A DNA stretch of 64,000 bases from Enoplolaimus lenunculus (Eukaryota; Nematoda; Enoplea; Enoplida; Thoracostomopsidae), in NCBI GenBank assembly GCA_030248215.1, contig JASANG010000885.1:186001-250000 (forward strand), read 5' to 3'. The notes under the pieces are model-generated. The model was not told the origin of the DNA, did no database searches, and was given only the letters and a program-made list of their open reading frames with translations. Positions 1 to 10,314 of the stretch are shown piece by piece. Each line of letters begins with the position of its first letter. Within the stretch, counting starts at the first letter, position 1. The position numbers and the translations under genes were made by a program.

Positions 1-424
1 CTGCGCAAAGCTGGCAGACTAGCATAAACTATGACGCATGTAGTGATTCGTGCTGAGGTACGTCCCTGGCGCTAATCCAGTTTCCCACAAACTAAAAGTT
101 TTCAACAATTCTTTATGTATGATCCGTTCAAAACGTTTACGTTCGAAACTTACTATGAATCAAAAGCAAGCTCGTAACCAGATTAGCCGAGTCAAAACAA
201 TTTCTGAAGGAAAACACCGCTTCTATAAGCCGATCAAATTTTTTTCTCTTCTGGTCTTGTCAGGCTACTTTATTTTTTTCAAATAATCACATTAATGATT
301 TGTGGGTAGCTTATAACGATATGGGTAGTATAGAGGAAGAATATGATACACAGCAATCTGCTGAACCACATTGTCCCTCCTTATCATTGATGTGCAAGAA
401 CTTGAATAAAATTTCGCCAAATGT

Positions 425-600
425 ACAACCGGGCCCGTAACGAATGGGAGCTAACGGGGCTCAGCCCCCCCCCCCTGGAAAAATTTTGGCCCCCTTGAAG
501 ATTTTCAATCTTGCTTGTAAGTCATTGAAAGCCCTCGAATGGCCCTTCTAAAAATTTTTTGGTACCCCTTAGTACGGTGAGCTGTCTACCGGCCTGTGTA
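425..600 (-). repeat. F repeat, copy 1
   Basis: CTTGCTTGTAAGTCATTGAAAG lies within a stretch ending in GGGGCTCAGCC; shared with 2500-2668 and 39885-40062. Confidence 0.55.
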
Positions 601-2076
601 GAACCAGGACAAAAACCATTTTGCAACAAAAAATAGCAAATTCTAAAAAGCAACATACGCCGAAACACTGATGTTTATATGAAATAGCTTCAAATCAGTC
701 ACATATTGACTACTTATGAACTAAAGAAAATGCTAAGGATTAAAATTTCGCTTGAGACGTTAGGGTGTTGCTATACTCACAACCAGGGTAGGTTTTTCCG
801 AAACAAAATGACCGGAAATTGAATTTTTCCATTTTTTAGGAAAAAAATGAAAAAATGAAAAAATTCACTTTTTGTCTGAGTGATCGGTTATCCAACTATA
901 CATATTCATAATCTATAATTTTCGTTCTGTTCGAACATATAATGTGTCCTGGTGGACATATACACACGGTCACTGTTAATGTGTTACATGGGAATTAGTT
1001 ACATGTCATCTAAAAACGTTATTTTATATCATATTTAGTTGCAAATTACATTTAAGAATTGTTCAAATTTTATTGACTTTTTCCATTTTTTTCCACCCCC
1101 TCGGAAAAAAATGGAAAAAATGGTAATAAAACCATTGTTTTCTGGTAATTTTTTCCGGCCAAAAGCCCTGCTTACAACAATTGCGCCAGCATAACGCTTC
1201 CGATTTGGTAGGTACGTCGCCTTGTTTAATGTGTCGAGTGTCGCCGTCGACTCTAATAGGAATTAACATCGGAACCTCTAACGAGAACTCTGCAATTATG
1301 CTTTGAATTATGTATCAAAAAAGTTACTTGTAACGCTTATGGAATTGATGAAGAAAAAATTTCAAATGCTATTATCCTTAGTAACTAATACTAGTCAACG
1401 TGGTTGCAAATTTGCAACCCTAAAATAGTCCTCACAAAACATTTTAAGAATACGTTCTAATTTGTATATATACTGTCTCTTTTTAATATATGAAACAATC
1501 ATTACAACTGCTGCAATGCTGTCGTTTGAAATATTTCGAAAACTTAGCAGCAGGCAAGCGTCAATTGCCAATTGCATTTTTCCACACGGCTTATACGAGA
1601 TATTGTGAACCATGCATTATAAACGGCAAATTTGAAGAGAGCAAAGACAGAAATTAATGCGCCAGAAAAGAGCGTATGCCGACCATATATATTATTTCAA
1701 CTTCAAATTTAAAATTCAATACAAAAATAGCGAATTGTATTATGCTAATGTAACAAGAGAACATGAAAGGTGAGCTATACAGTAACTGTTTAGAAATACA
1801 ACACATTTTAAGTCAATATATCTAAGGCTTGGTTTGCAGAGTGAAATATAGTATTCCAGGGAGCCGTTTTGATCATATTTGAAGTATACCCTGTATTGAA
1901 AAAAACCTAGTTTGCTTTAGGCCATATTTGTCAAATATAGCTATGTAATTTGATGACTGTTGCACATTATATATCGTATATACTAAGCTAGTAGTTTTCA
2001 ACGGCATCACTGGCGGTTTGGTGGATAGCGTCAAATCGCCGTTGTGATTTTTGTCCCACAGTTTTTTTAGCGTAAA
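601..2076. other. no gene seen
   Basis: AT-rich. Two TTTTTCCATTTTTT / AAAAAATGGAAAAA patches (about 820-870 and 1073-1160) form a loose inverted pair. Nothing coding is recognised. 1-424 is likewise unassigned. Confidence 0.5.
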
Positions 2077-2251
2077 TTACTTTAAGGGGCATAGCAGAAG
2101 ATTCAGCGTACTCCTAAGTTTAAGCCTAAGCGTTGCAAAAATGAGTCTAAGCCTAAGCCTAAGCCTAAGCAAAAAACTGTAATCTAGAATCTAAACCTAT
2201 TCTTTTATGGACCCACCAGAAACCTGGACGGCACTTAAGGTAACATGGGCC
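2077..2251 (-). mobile_element. A3 MITE
   Basis: TTACTTTAAGGGGC end, CCTAAG-repeat core, and CACCAGAAACCTGGACG plus GTAACATGGGCC at the other end. The outer bases of the left end are lost. Confidence 0.75.
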
Positions 2252-2499
2252 GAAACTTTTATATAAAATGTAACCGCGCAGGCAACAAAAAACTTGGGAT
2301 AAAAATTACGTTTTGAATTACCGTTGGTTTTGAATTTGTGTTAGGTAAGTCACATCAAAGATAAGCGGCGAAGCAAGAACAGCTGATGCCTTTATAGTAG
2401 CATGCAGTTTTTCAAATATATCACACATTCAAAAATATTTTAATTTTTGAAATGAAATATATTAAGCAAAACGTGGCTTTTTTTGCTAATAAGTATAAC

Positions 2500-2668
2500 T
2501 TCAGCTCATAGCCAACTCAACCTGCTAGGGACGACTAAAAAATTTTGAACAGGGGCATACAAAGGTTTTCGATGACTTACAAGCAAGGTTGAAAATTATC
2601 TTATGGGGCCACAAATTGTCCAATGGGTGCTGAGCCGCCCCTGGCACCAATCTGGCTACGGGCCATAA
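2500..2668 (+). repeat. F repeat, copy 2
   Basis: CATAGCCAACTCAACCTGC start, GATGACTTACAAGCAAGGTT, and TCTGGCTACGGGCC end. Confidence 0.6.
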
Positions 2669-3118
2669 CAGCTTAAAATGAGATGCTGTTACCAGTCTTG
2701 ACTTCGACAACAAACAACAAAATCTTACATACCTACATAAATTAGCGTTGTCGCTATCAGTCTGCAAACTAAAGCCTGTCAACCCTTTTTTAATCAATCA
2801 AAATCCAGCTACGGTAGATTTTGTGCCGAGGGTCCAGGTTTAAGAACTGGGGTGGCGCATTTTTTCACATATACTACTGTAATTTTTCTCTTTGAGGGTA
2901 TGGTACATTAAAGTTTACTATAAATATATATTGGCTAATTCTGCTGAATCGTAGACAGAATAGAATTGTTTCACAATTTTCGACCATAACACCAATTACT
3001 TTGAAACGCAGCGAGTATTCGCCAACTTATCAACGCATGCTTAAACGGAAGATCAAATAACATAAAAAAATTGGAATTTCGTTGGAACCCAATGAAATTT
3101 ACTTACATTGTTGCCTTT

Positions 3119-3183
3119 TGCTGTTAACCAGAGCTTAACGTCATGTGCATCTTATAACCAGAGCATAACGTCATGTATGTGGG
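3119..3183 (+). repeat. 30-bp minisatellite, left block
   Basis: About two units of ATAACCAGAGCATAACGTCATG-type sequence, continued at 3436. Confidence 0.75.
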
Positions 3184-3274
3184 TATACGTGGTGTTGCTT
3201 GTGTATGTGCAGAATGTATAATGTTAAAACATACATACTCGTGCACGTATACCACTAGAGGTAATTATGATATC

Positions 3275-3346
3275 GGCCGCGTGGTGTAATGGGTAGCGCG
3301 CTTGACTCGCGAGCGAGAGGTCCGAGGTACGATTCCCGGCGTGGCC
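3275..3346 (+). tRNA. degenerate tRNA-like sequence (Ala-CGC-like), probable pseudo-tRNA or SINE head
   Basis: The 72 bases have a full 7-bp acceptor stem (GGCCGCG with CGTGGCC), a D-arm with AATGGGTA loop, an anticodon loop CTCGCGA (anticodon CGC) with one stem mismatch, and a B-box-like GGTACGATTCC. The T stem has only 3 of 5 pairs, and the B box has one change from consensus. It sits between two blocks of a 30-bp minisatellite. An RNA polymerase III promoter may survive, but a working tRNA is unlikely. Confidence 0.45.
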
Positions 3347-3435
3347 ATATCCTTCGGAGAATTAAGAGGAAAATCATGTATATTCCCAGTACTTAAGGGA
3401 AAGGGGTCGTCCCGATCGTGCAGTTCTGACAATGT

Positions 3436-3600
3436 GCATCATGTAACCAGAGCATAACGTCATGTGCATCTTATCACCAAAGCATAACGTCATGTACATC
3501 ATATAACCAGAGCATAACGTCATGTGCTTCTTATAACCAGAACATAACGTCATGTGTATCTTATAATAACTAGAGCATACGTCATGTGCATCTTAATGTG
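3436..3600 (+). repeat. 30-bp minisatellite, right block
   Basis: About five units of ACCAGAGCATAACGTCATG plus TGCATCTTAT. The 250 bp between the two blocks (hairpin at about 3179-3255, then the tRNA-like sequence and its tail) looks like an insertion into one array. Confidence 0.78.
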
Positions 3601-4394
3601 CAATTCAAAAACATGTGTGCATTTTTAGTACACAAATGTAATGTAAAATGAACAAAAACTGTATGGCAACCTAAAATGCACCTGTGTCCAAAAAAGGTTT
3701 AAGTGTGGCGCCTTTTTAAAACTGGTTGTTTTCGGACCAGGCGTTTGACAAGTGGACCATAATGAACCTTTGGATACATGTGTTGTATGAAAAGCTTTAA
3801 CCCTGTCTCACCTGAATATTTTGTGTCTTATCTGTGGCTTGCTTATATGTAAGCCAGGGCGGAAATGAATAGTAAAAATAACAGAAACGGAAAACGGATG
3901 TTGAAGTATAAATGTTTTAAAAATGTTTTGCGGTTTTTTTGCCAACGCAATTATGCGTGCATAAAATCACCGGTCTTTCAATGATTTCAAAGAAAAAAAT
4001 CGCTGGTGCCTCAAAATTTTTAAGATTTTGGATGAATTTCGTAATTCTTGTTTCATTTCAAAGGGCCCGGCCCGCATAGACCCGGGTCCGCGAATTTAAT
4101 ATTTTTTGAAGCACAAATCAAAACATCAAACAAACGGTATTGCGGTTGCAAATCAAGTACTTGCCATACATGTCAATCTGTCGTGAGAAAATATAAACTA
4201 AAGTATGAATGTTGGCATGCAAAACGTCCAACCGAATAGCATGAAAACAATTTTAGACCAATGTCCAGGTTTCTCGTGCGTGTGTTGTGTGTACTGAGTG
4301 GCAGATTTGGGCGAGACCTCAGACAAAAAGTGATAAAAGTTAACAATTACAATTCTGAATGGATTGATTTTATCGACAAACTGTGAGTTGTCGC
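3601..4394. other. no gene seen
   Basis: Unassigned AT-rich sequence. Short open frames near 4050 and 4200 have no splice or start support. Confidence 0.5.
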
Positions 4395-4580
4395 CATTAG
4401 CGAATCCAGAGGGGGGCGTGGGCGTACGCCCCCCACAAATTTTTTGGGATCCTATTACAATTTTTCTCTCAGAAAATGTTTTGTAAAAAATGATAAACTC
4501 CCTAATTTTTCCTCTGGAATTTTTTGTGACAAAATGATAAGGTCTTTGTGTCGGAGCCAATTGCAGAAGTTTGGCCAACC
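4395..4580 (-). repeat. V repeat, copy 1
   Basis: GGGATCCTATTACAATTTTT and GACAAAATGATAAGGTC resemble 48590-48690 and 54393-54590 in reverse. Confidence 0.45.
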
Positions 4581-5137
4581 CATATATTCCACCAAAAAGG
4601 AAAGAGAGTCAAATTTGATTCGAAAAATGTCCTCATGTTACCGATGTGTATACAAGCTATTTACACTCCCAATAAAAATATTAAAAACACTATTAAGGGT
4701 TAGGCTCTCTGGCGTAGGGAACTGCTACAATTTATTTCGGCTCTTACCTTTGAATGCGAAGCGTTCATGAGCTATAAAGCGGTTTCTTTTCGCTATGGAG
4801 CAGCACCCGGTTGAAGACGAAGGTCTACTTTTTCCATTTTTTGACGCAAGAAAATATTGTCTTTTATAAAAAATATAGTAAGGTGGTATGCTTACAAATT
4901 ATTAACCCACGAAAATAAGTCGAGAAAACAGGGGCGTCACCGCTTCAGAATGGAAAACTATTATTGAACTCAAAATATGTTCAGCGGAAACCAACTCACA
5001 GATAACCTAAATGATTATTTTAAATTCTAGTACAGGTTTCACACCTTTGACATCGTTTCCGGAAGTTTGATAAGTCATGAAAGCAACAGTTAACGCCACT
5101 GAAAACTACGCATGGTTGAGTTGAAGCTAAATACAAG

Positions 5138-5356
5138 GCCCATGTTCTCAAACGTGTGGACATGTGACTAGTTGATGATAGGTCTTGTAGCTTTCGAACC
5201 AACAATTAGTGATGTTCGAGAGTAAGCACATCTTTCGCATTTGATTGGTCGTGCTCCTGCGCCAATTTTGAGATCCACAATTGCAGGAGTTCATGGTTTT
5301 AACAATCTGTCATAAACTTTAGTGATAGGTGCTATACGCATTTGAGAATATGATGG
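5138..5356. mobile_element. P MITE
   Basis: GGCCCATGTTCTCAAACGTG to CATTTGAGAATATGATGGG, with GTTGATGATAGGTCTTGTAG and CAATTGCAGGAG landmarks inside. Confidence 0.7.
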
Positions 5357-5458
5357 GTTTGGATTTAAACTTATTTTTCATAGGACACAGAATGATATAT
5401 TTTTCATCATGAATACTTAATAATAATGTCAACCATCCTACTGTATGGATCTGGGGTA

Positions 5459-5507
5459 GAGCCCCCAAATGGGGGGTATGAGAGGTGGCTGCAGCGGCCC
5501 TTGCAGC
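5459..5507 (+). mobile_element. K MITE right-end fragment
   Basis: GCCCCCAAATGGGGGGTATG and GTGGCTGCAGCGGCCCTTGC match the right end of K. Confidence 0.6.
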
Positions 5508-5619
5508 AACTAAGAACCAGCAAAAAAGGAAGACATTCAGCTAAAATCATAAAGCATACAAGAAAATCAGTTAAAATCTCTAAAAACAGTTCTAACGTTT
5601 CACTGTGCACAACAATCTT

Positions 5620-5772
5620 GGCCCATGTATAGAACAGGGCCGGAACGTTTTTCGATGGGACTGTAATAGAGTAAGCTTAAGCTTTAGACTATTTTTTGTT
5701 AAGGCTTAGGCTTAGGCTAACGCTTAGAAATATGCTTATACTACTGCTCCGGCCCTGTTCTATACATTGACC
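5620..5772 (+). mobile_element. A2 MITE
   Basis: Inverted ends GGCCCATGTATAGAACAGG and its complement ending in TTGACC. Short TTAGGC core. No clear target duplication remains. Confidence 0.8.
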
Positions 5773-6083
5773 ACCGGCTTTTGCGTGCAACTATGTCGTA
5801 TATTGACAACACAATGTTTGGTTCAAGTGACAGATGCAAGATTTTCATCTGGAACAGGCTATTTTTCGGGCCTATTCTTCTCTTGGATACGTCAGTGGTT
5901 TGGTTAAGTGTTTGTTTTTTATTCAGGGCTAAGTTTTAATCCTAAATATAGCACTTGATGGCAAAACCAGTAAATTTTTCAAACAAACCTAAAAGGATTA
6001 ACGATACTTTGAAATGAAGACGCTAATAGCCTGACAGATTTCATTTGAAATGCATTCTAAACAATCGTAAAAGGATTTTTTTC

Positions 6084-6296
6084 TACTGTGGGGTCCCGAA
6101 TCACATGGGAAATAACAAGGGATACCCATTTTTAGTCCAAAAAGTAACACGAGTCTCTATCATTAATGTAAGTTTATACTTCATAAGTGAATAGAATCCC
6201 TAATCCTAATTAAAGTCCATTAAATGTCAATTGTCCCTAATTGTAGTGCGTAAATAATCCCTGGCCCAAATCAAGTTGAGTTCGAAACTTTGGCGG
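6084..6296 (+). mobile_element. T MITE, partial
   Basis: CTGTGGGGTCCCGAATCACA start, then the T landmarks AAATGTCAATTGTCCCTAAT and GAGTTCGAAACTT. The right half is missing. Confidence 0.65.
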
Positions 6297-6474
6297 AAAC
6301 TAAGCTGTTTTGTGATCCAATGGGTGAAGTTTGTTTCAAAAAATGTTTCAAATTGTAAAGTCTCAGTTGGAACCGAAACTCAACTCAATCGTAACTACGT
6401 AACGCCGGTGTGCGTATGCGTTAACCTATGGGTTAACCAACTGTGCCACTGCGGCTGACATTAAAGGCTATTTA

Positions 6475-6890
6475 CCAGGATTTAACCGGAATTCCTGTTC
6501 CGGCCGGAATTCCTGCCAAAATTCAATTCCTGTTCCTGCATTCAAAGATGCAGGAACGGGAATTTTTACGGTTTTGTGGCAAATGATTTATAATCATTTA
6601 AATATGGGAAACTTTATCTTTGAAAAAATTTTTATGTCAAAATTAATGTTTTGTACCTAGTTCAGTTTTGTTACTAACAATTGTTCCTGATGTGTTTCCG
6701 CAAAACTTACTGATGAAATCGATGAAAATTCTGTTAAGCCATTTTTTGGCAAGCTTTGTAAAATTTCATTAGAAATTCCGTGATGAAAATTATTTCAAAT
6801 TCCGGTTCCTGTTCCTATTCCGGTTCCTGCATAAAAATTCCTGTTCCTTTTCCTGTTCCGGCAAAGTTTAGTTCCTGTTGCAGCCCTGCT
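6475..6890. mobile_element. G MITE (GGAACCGG-rich), hAT-like
   Basis: CAGGATTTAACCGGAATTCC at the left and GTTCCTGTTGCAGCCCTG at the right. The interior is many TTCCTGTTCC and GGAACAGG repeats. Confidence 0.7.
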
Positions 6891-7186
6891 ATTTTCCCCA
6901 CGTCTTCTGTTATATATAACTATTCTATCTGGTTATTGTGTAAATAAGCGATACAGTATATCCATGTGCAAATCAGACCACTTTTTATCACAGAGAGGTC
7001 TAAAATAGAAATGGGTTACCAGGAGTAATCACTCGAGTAAGAACTGTTCGACGTTTCTTCAAAAACCAAAAATCAAACCGTCAACTTTTTATCACCGACG
7101 CTTCTGTAACGATCCTATATTTAAATTAGGTGAACCAAAAATCAAAAAAATTGCTACATGACCTGATTCCAGGAAACACTACTGTC

Positions 7187-7376
7187 AGCCCATGCATCGA
7201 ACAGGGCCGGAACAGTAGTATAAGCATATTACTAAGCCTAAGCCTAAGCGTAAGCCTATAGATGAGCCTATTCCTAAGCCTAAGCCTAAGTGTAAGGAAA
7301 CAATGACTCTAAAGCTTAAACTGACTCTATTATAGTCCTTTCGGAAAACGATCCGGCCCTGTTCTATACATGAGCT
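7187..7376 (-). mobile_element. A2 MITE
   Basis: Ends GCCCATGCATCGAACAGGGC and CCTGTTCTATACATGAGC around a CCTAAG core. Confidence 0.8.
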
Positions 7377-7548
7377 GTAAAATCTATATTCCAATAATAT
7401 TTCCTTTCAAAAAGACCGCCTCCAGTCCAGGCCGTCTCAGAAAATTGATTTCTTTTTAGTATCCTCAGCTGGTTAAGAAACAGAACCATAGTAGAAAACG
7501 TTTTTCATAACTCGAAGATCAAATTTGGTTAAAAGCCACTTTTTATTT

Positions 7549-7745
7549 ACTGCAGTGACCCGAATACGACGGCGGTAATAAGAACGGGTTCCCCATTTTA
7601 AGTCTCAATCAATATGAGTCCGTATCCCTAATAAGAGTCCGTGCGCGGACAGAGTCCCTAAACCCTAATAAGATTTCATAAATGTCAATTATCACTAATT
7701 GTAGCGCATAAATTACTTCACACACAAAATATATTGTCTTGAAAT
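7549..7745 (+). mobile_element. T MITE, partial
   Basis: CTGCAGTGACCCGAATACGA start and the conserved TAAATGTCAATTATC motif; the right half is absent. Confidence 0.7.
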
Positions 7746-8157
7746 ATCAGGATTCTTAAAACGCCGTCAGAATATTGAGCTGGCGTGTACCAGTTCGGTA
7801 TAGGGTGAAAACTTAAATTAAACTTCTGCAGATGCAAAATGCTAATTTATATAAATATTTTTTGTCCATACAGCTGACTAAAATGGATTTTCCCATAGAG
7901 AACGCGTGTATCACCGGATGCTCCTTTACTCTAATACGCATACGGGCTAGATCCGACACAACTTGACCTATAAGATGTTTTATGTTACAAAAGTACTGTG
8001 CTATTGTGTGATAAAACGGCCAAAACCACTTTTCTTAATTATTGTAAGCGTTTTCATGCTTTTTAAAACACTTACATTAAGCTCTTACATGCGAAGTCAC
8101 AATAAAATTGCAGCGTGGACCGAGAGTCTCAAATATGTATAGCACCAATCACCAGTT

Positions 8158-8275
8158 ACCAGGGTGCAACCAGAATTCCGGTTCCGCTACAGGAATCCGG
8201 GTTTTTTGCACTATCCGCTTTCGGTAATATGTCCGGTATTTTGTCACCGGAATTGTCCGCTATTTTCGGTATTGA
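8158..8275 (+). mobile_element. G MITE, left part
   Basis: ACCAGGGTGCAACCAGAATT followed by CCGGTTCCG-type repeats; the right end is lost. Confidence 0.65.
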
Positions 8276-8948
8276 AAAATTTTCACGACTATAACTCTTA
8301 ACTGAAATATTATCAATTATAGTTTATGAGTTCCAAGAAAACAAGTTCCGTAAATATGAATTACATTTTGAAAACTCATTAGTTTATGAAATGAAATTTC
8401 ACAAATATACAAAATATAACCGTCAAATACAAATATTTTTCTTGCAATTATAATTAATTGACGTTGCTCAGTCGGCGCTAAAAATGTCTGAAAATGACAC
8501 AAGACTGCATATAAACACCTGAACAAAACTAAAATATTAATTTTTCATTATTTTTCCGCAGCCAAGTTTTACCTTGAAGCAAAAGACAAAAATGAAGAAA
8601 ATAATACTTCAAGCGATGTTATTCAAATTCGCATATTTGAAATATTTTATTATTAAATTTGACGGAAAACTTTCTTAATGACAATTGAGTTCAAATTGTC
8701 GTCTGGTATTGCGTTTATTTTGACGAAAATTTCAAAACCAAAACTTACCTCGGGCAATTCGGTGCACAATAATTAATTAATGAATTTTGTGTTTCTACAA
8801 AATGAAAATGAACCAAAATTTCTAATTTTAAACTCAACCAATTTTGATATCGGATGTAGGCTTAGAATTACTCAAATTTCAAGCTTCAGCAGTTTGTGTT
8901 TTGATTTTCGTCGCTGAACTCCGATACACACCGCAGCACTGTAACCAC
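8276..8948. other. no gene seen
   Basis: Very AT-rich, with no repeat family shared elsewhere in the window. Confidence 0.5.
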
Positions 8949-9215
8949 TGCCCGCATTCTCAAATATGTGGGCCCACATAAAGATCAGGGGCGGTACGTT
9001 TTTCTGTGGGATTAGAATGGAGTAGGATTAAGGTGTAGACTATTTTTTTGCTTGGCTTAGGCTTAGGAATACGCTCATTCTTACGCTTAGGCTTAGGCTT
9101 AGGAATATGCTTACAATACTGTTCCGCCCCTAATCTTTACATTGGCCAATGTGTATAACACCATCAACAGAGTTGGTGATTGGCTGCGTAACATGACTGC
9201 AGGAGTCCGTGAGCT
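8949..9215. mobile_element. P MITE split by an A1 element
   Basis: CCCGCATTCTCAAATATGTG, then A1 at 8971-9147, then GTATAACACCATCAACAG and AGTTGGTGATTGGC. The right end is lost. Confidence 0.7.
8971..9147 (+). mobile_element. A1 MITE inserted in a P element
   Basis: Ends GGCCCACATAAAGATCAGG and TAATCTTTACATTGGCC, core TTAGGC repeats. It splits a P-family copy just after CTCAAATATGTG, so it is younger than P. Confidence 0.85.
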
Positions 9216-9281
9216 TGAAATGTTATTGCTTAACTAAAAGGGTGAACTGTAGATAGAATCAATCAACAGCTGATAATGAAT

Positions 9282-9472
9282 CTACAATTCGTCGCCCGAC
9301 CACAACTTGGCGCCCAACAGTGTCCAAAAGCCAATAAACAAATCTAAGTATAATCCAAAGCGTAATCCTAAGCCTAAACCTAAACATAATTATGGACGTA
9401 GAATTGCGGAGTCGATGAAATTACGGATTAAAAGCTGTCGGATAACGAGTGCTCGGGCGACGAATTGTCTTG
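9282..9472 (-). mobile_element. D MITE with CCTAAG core
   Basis: ACAATTCGTCGCCCGAC and the complement GTGCTCGGGCGACGAATTGT. The core has CCTAAGCCTAAACC, the same hexamer as A elements but with unrelated ends. Confidence 0.75.
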
Positions 9473-9632
9473 ATACCGCTAGTAATAGGGCTTGTAGCAT
9501 TTTGCGAATCCCCTTTGACTATAATACTGCAGGCGTTCTGAGTCGCTTGCTTGAAGAAAACATCACGTGTACCTGCTTATGTATCAGCAATGGTTTATCG
9601 ACAAACAGCCTTTTCCAAACGTTATCACACAT

Positions 9633-9979
9633 CACTGCAAAAAATGGTGTGTCAAATTGACTCTCTCCGAAATATACTATGGGCTGCACAAACTGAATCA
9701 AGCCGCCAGAGTCAAATTCCACTCACCGAGTCGCATGTTTGACTTTGGCGAAGTCGAATTTGAATCTGTTTGTGGAGTCCCGTAGAGCCTATATTGACTC
9801 TCTCCGAAATAGCCTTTTCCGGACTTCGCAATCTGACCCAAATTCGGTTTCGCCAGAATCAAATTCGACTCACTGAATCGCACGTTTGATTCCGGCGAAG
9901 TCGAATTTTACTCAGTCTGTATAGTCCCGTAGTGCCTATTTTGAAGGCAGTCAGTTTGACTCACCATTTTTTGCAGTGT
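9633..9979. mobile_element. S MITE with internal tandem duplication
   Basis: CACTGCAAAAAATGGTGTG to CCATTTTTTGCAGTG. At 347 bp against about 205 for other S copies, the central GACTCTCTCCGAAATA segment occurs twice. Confidence 0.8.
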
Positions 9980-10051
9980 AAGCCACTGTCTAATCCTGCG
10001 CTCAAATCTTAACCTTAAATCTATACGACAGTTATCAAGAGCCGACTTGCG

Positions 10052-10057
10052 TTTAAT
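10052..10057 (-). promoter_or_regulatory. candidate polyadenylation signal ATTAAA
   Basis: ATTAAA on the minus strand lies 50 bases past the stop of the SEA-like gene. It is a common variant signal and the only one close by, which supports exon 5 as the last exon. Confidence 0.4.
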
Positions 10058-10106
10058 ATTTACTCATTTCACCACAATACCGTATCCACAAGCTAAAATT
10101 GAAATA

Positions 10107-10314
10107 TCAGTTGTTTTCTGGAACCGGCGGCAGTGTTTGATCCTCAACGCTCAAAGACGCCGAGTCAACATGAATATCGGCAAATGTTGCGGTTGCGTGT
10201 TGTGAATCAATTGCGTCGTGTAGAATGTGTAACAATTGCAATGAGCTGACTTCAGCATGCACCGAGAGCCGAAGATAAAATTGCACTTCCAACGCAGGAA
10301 TTGCTGGGATAATT
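10107..10314 (-). CDS. SEA-like gene, exon 5 (C-terminal half, stop)
   Basis: The acceptor TTTATTTCCAG ends at 10315. The exon supplies the third base of a split codon, then 68 codons to TGA at 10107. The residues look like the second half of a SEA domain: a beta strand (LEVQFYLRLSV), a helix (SSLQLLHILHDAID), a strand (FADIHVDSASLSVED), then a short Pro-rich tail. A T-family MITE ends 85 bases upstream of the exon, inside intron 4. Confidence 0.65.

Noticed and set aside
3436-3600. CRISPR-like array of 30-bp units
   Set aside because: Units are directly adjacent with no unique spacers, and this is animal DNA; it is a minisatellite.
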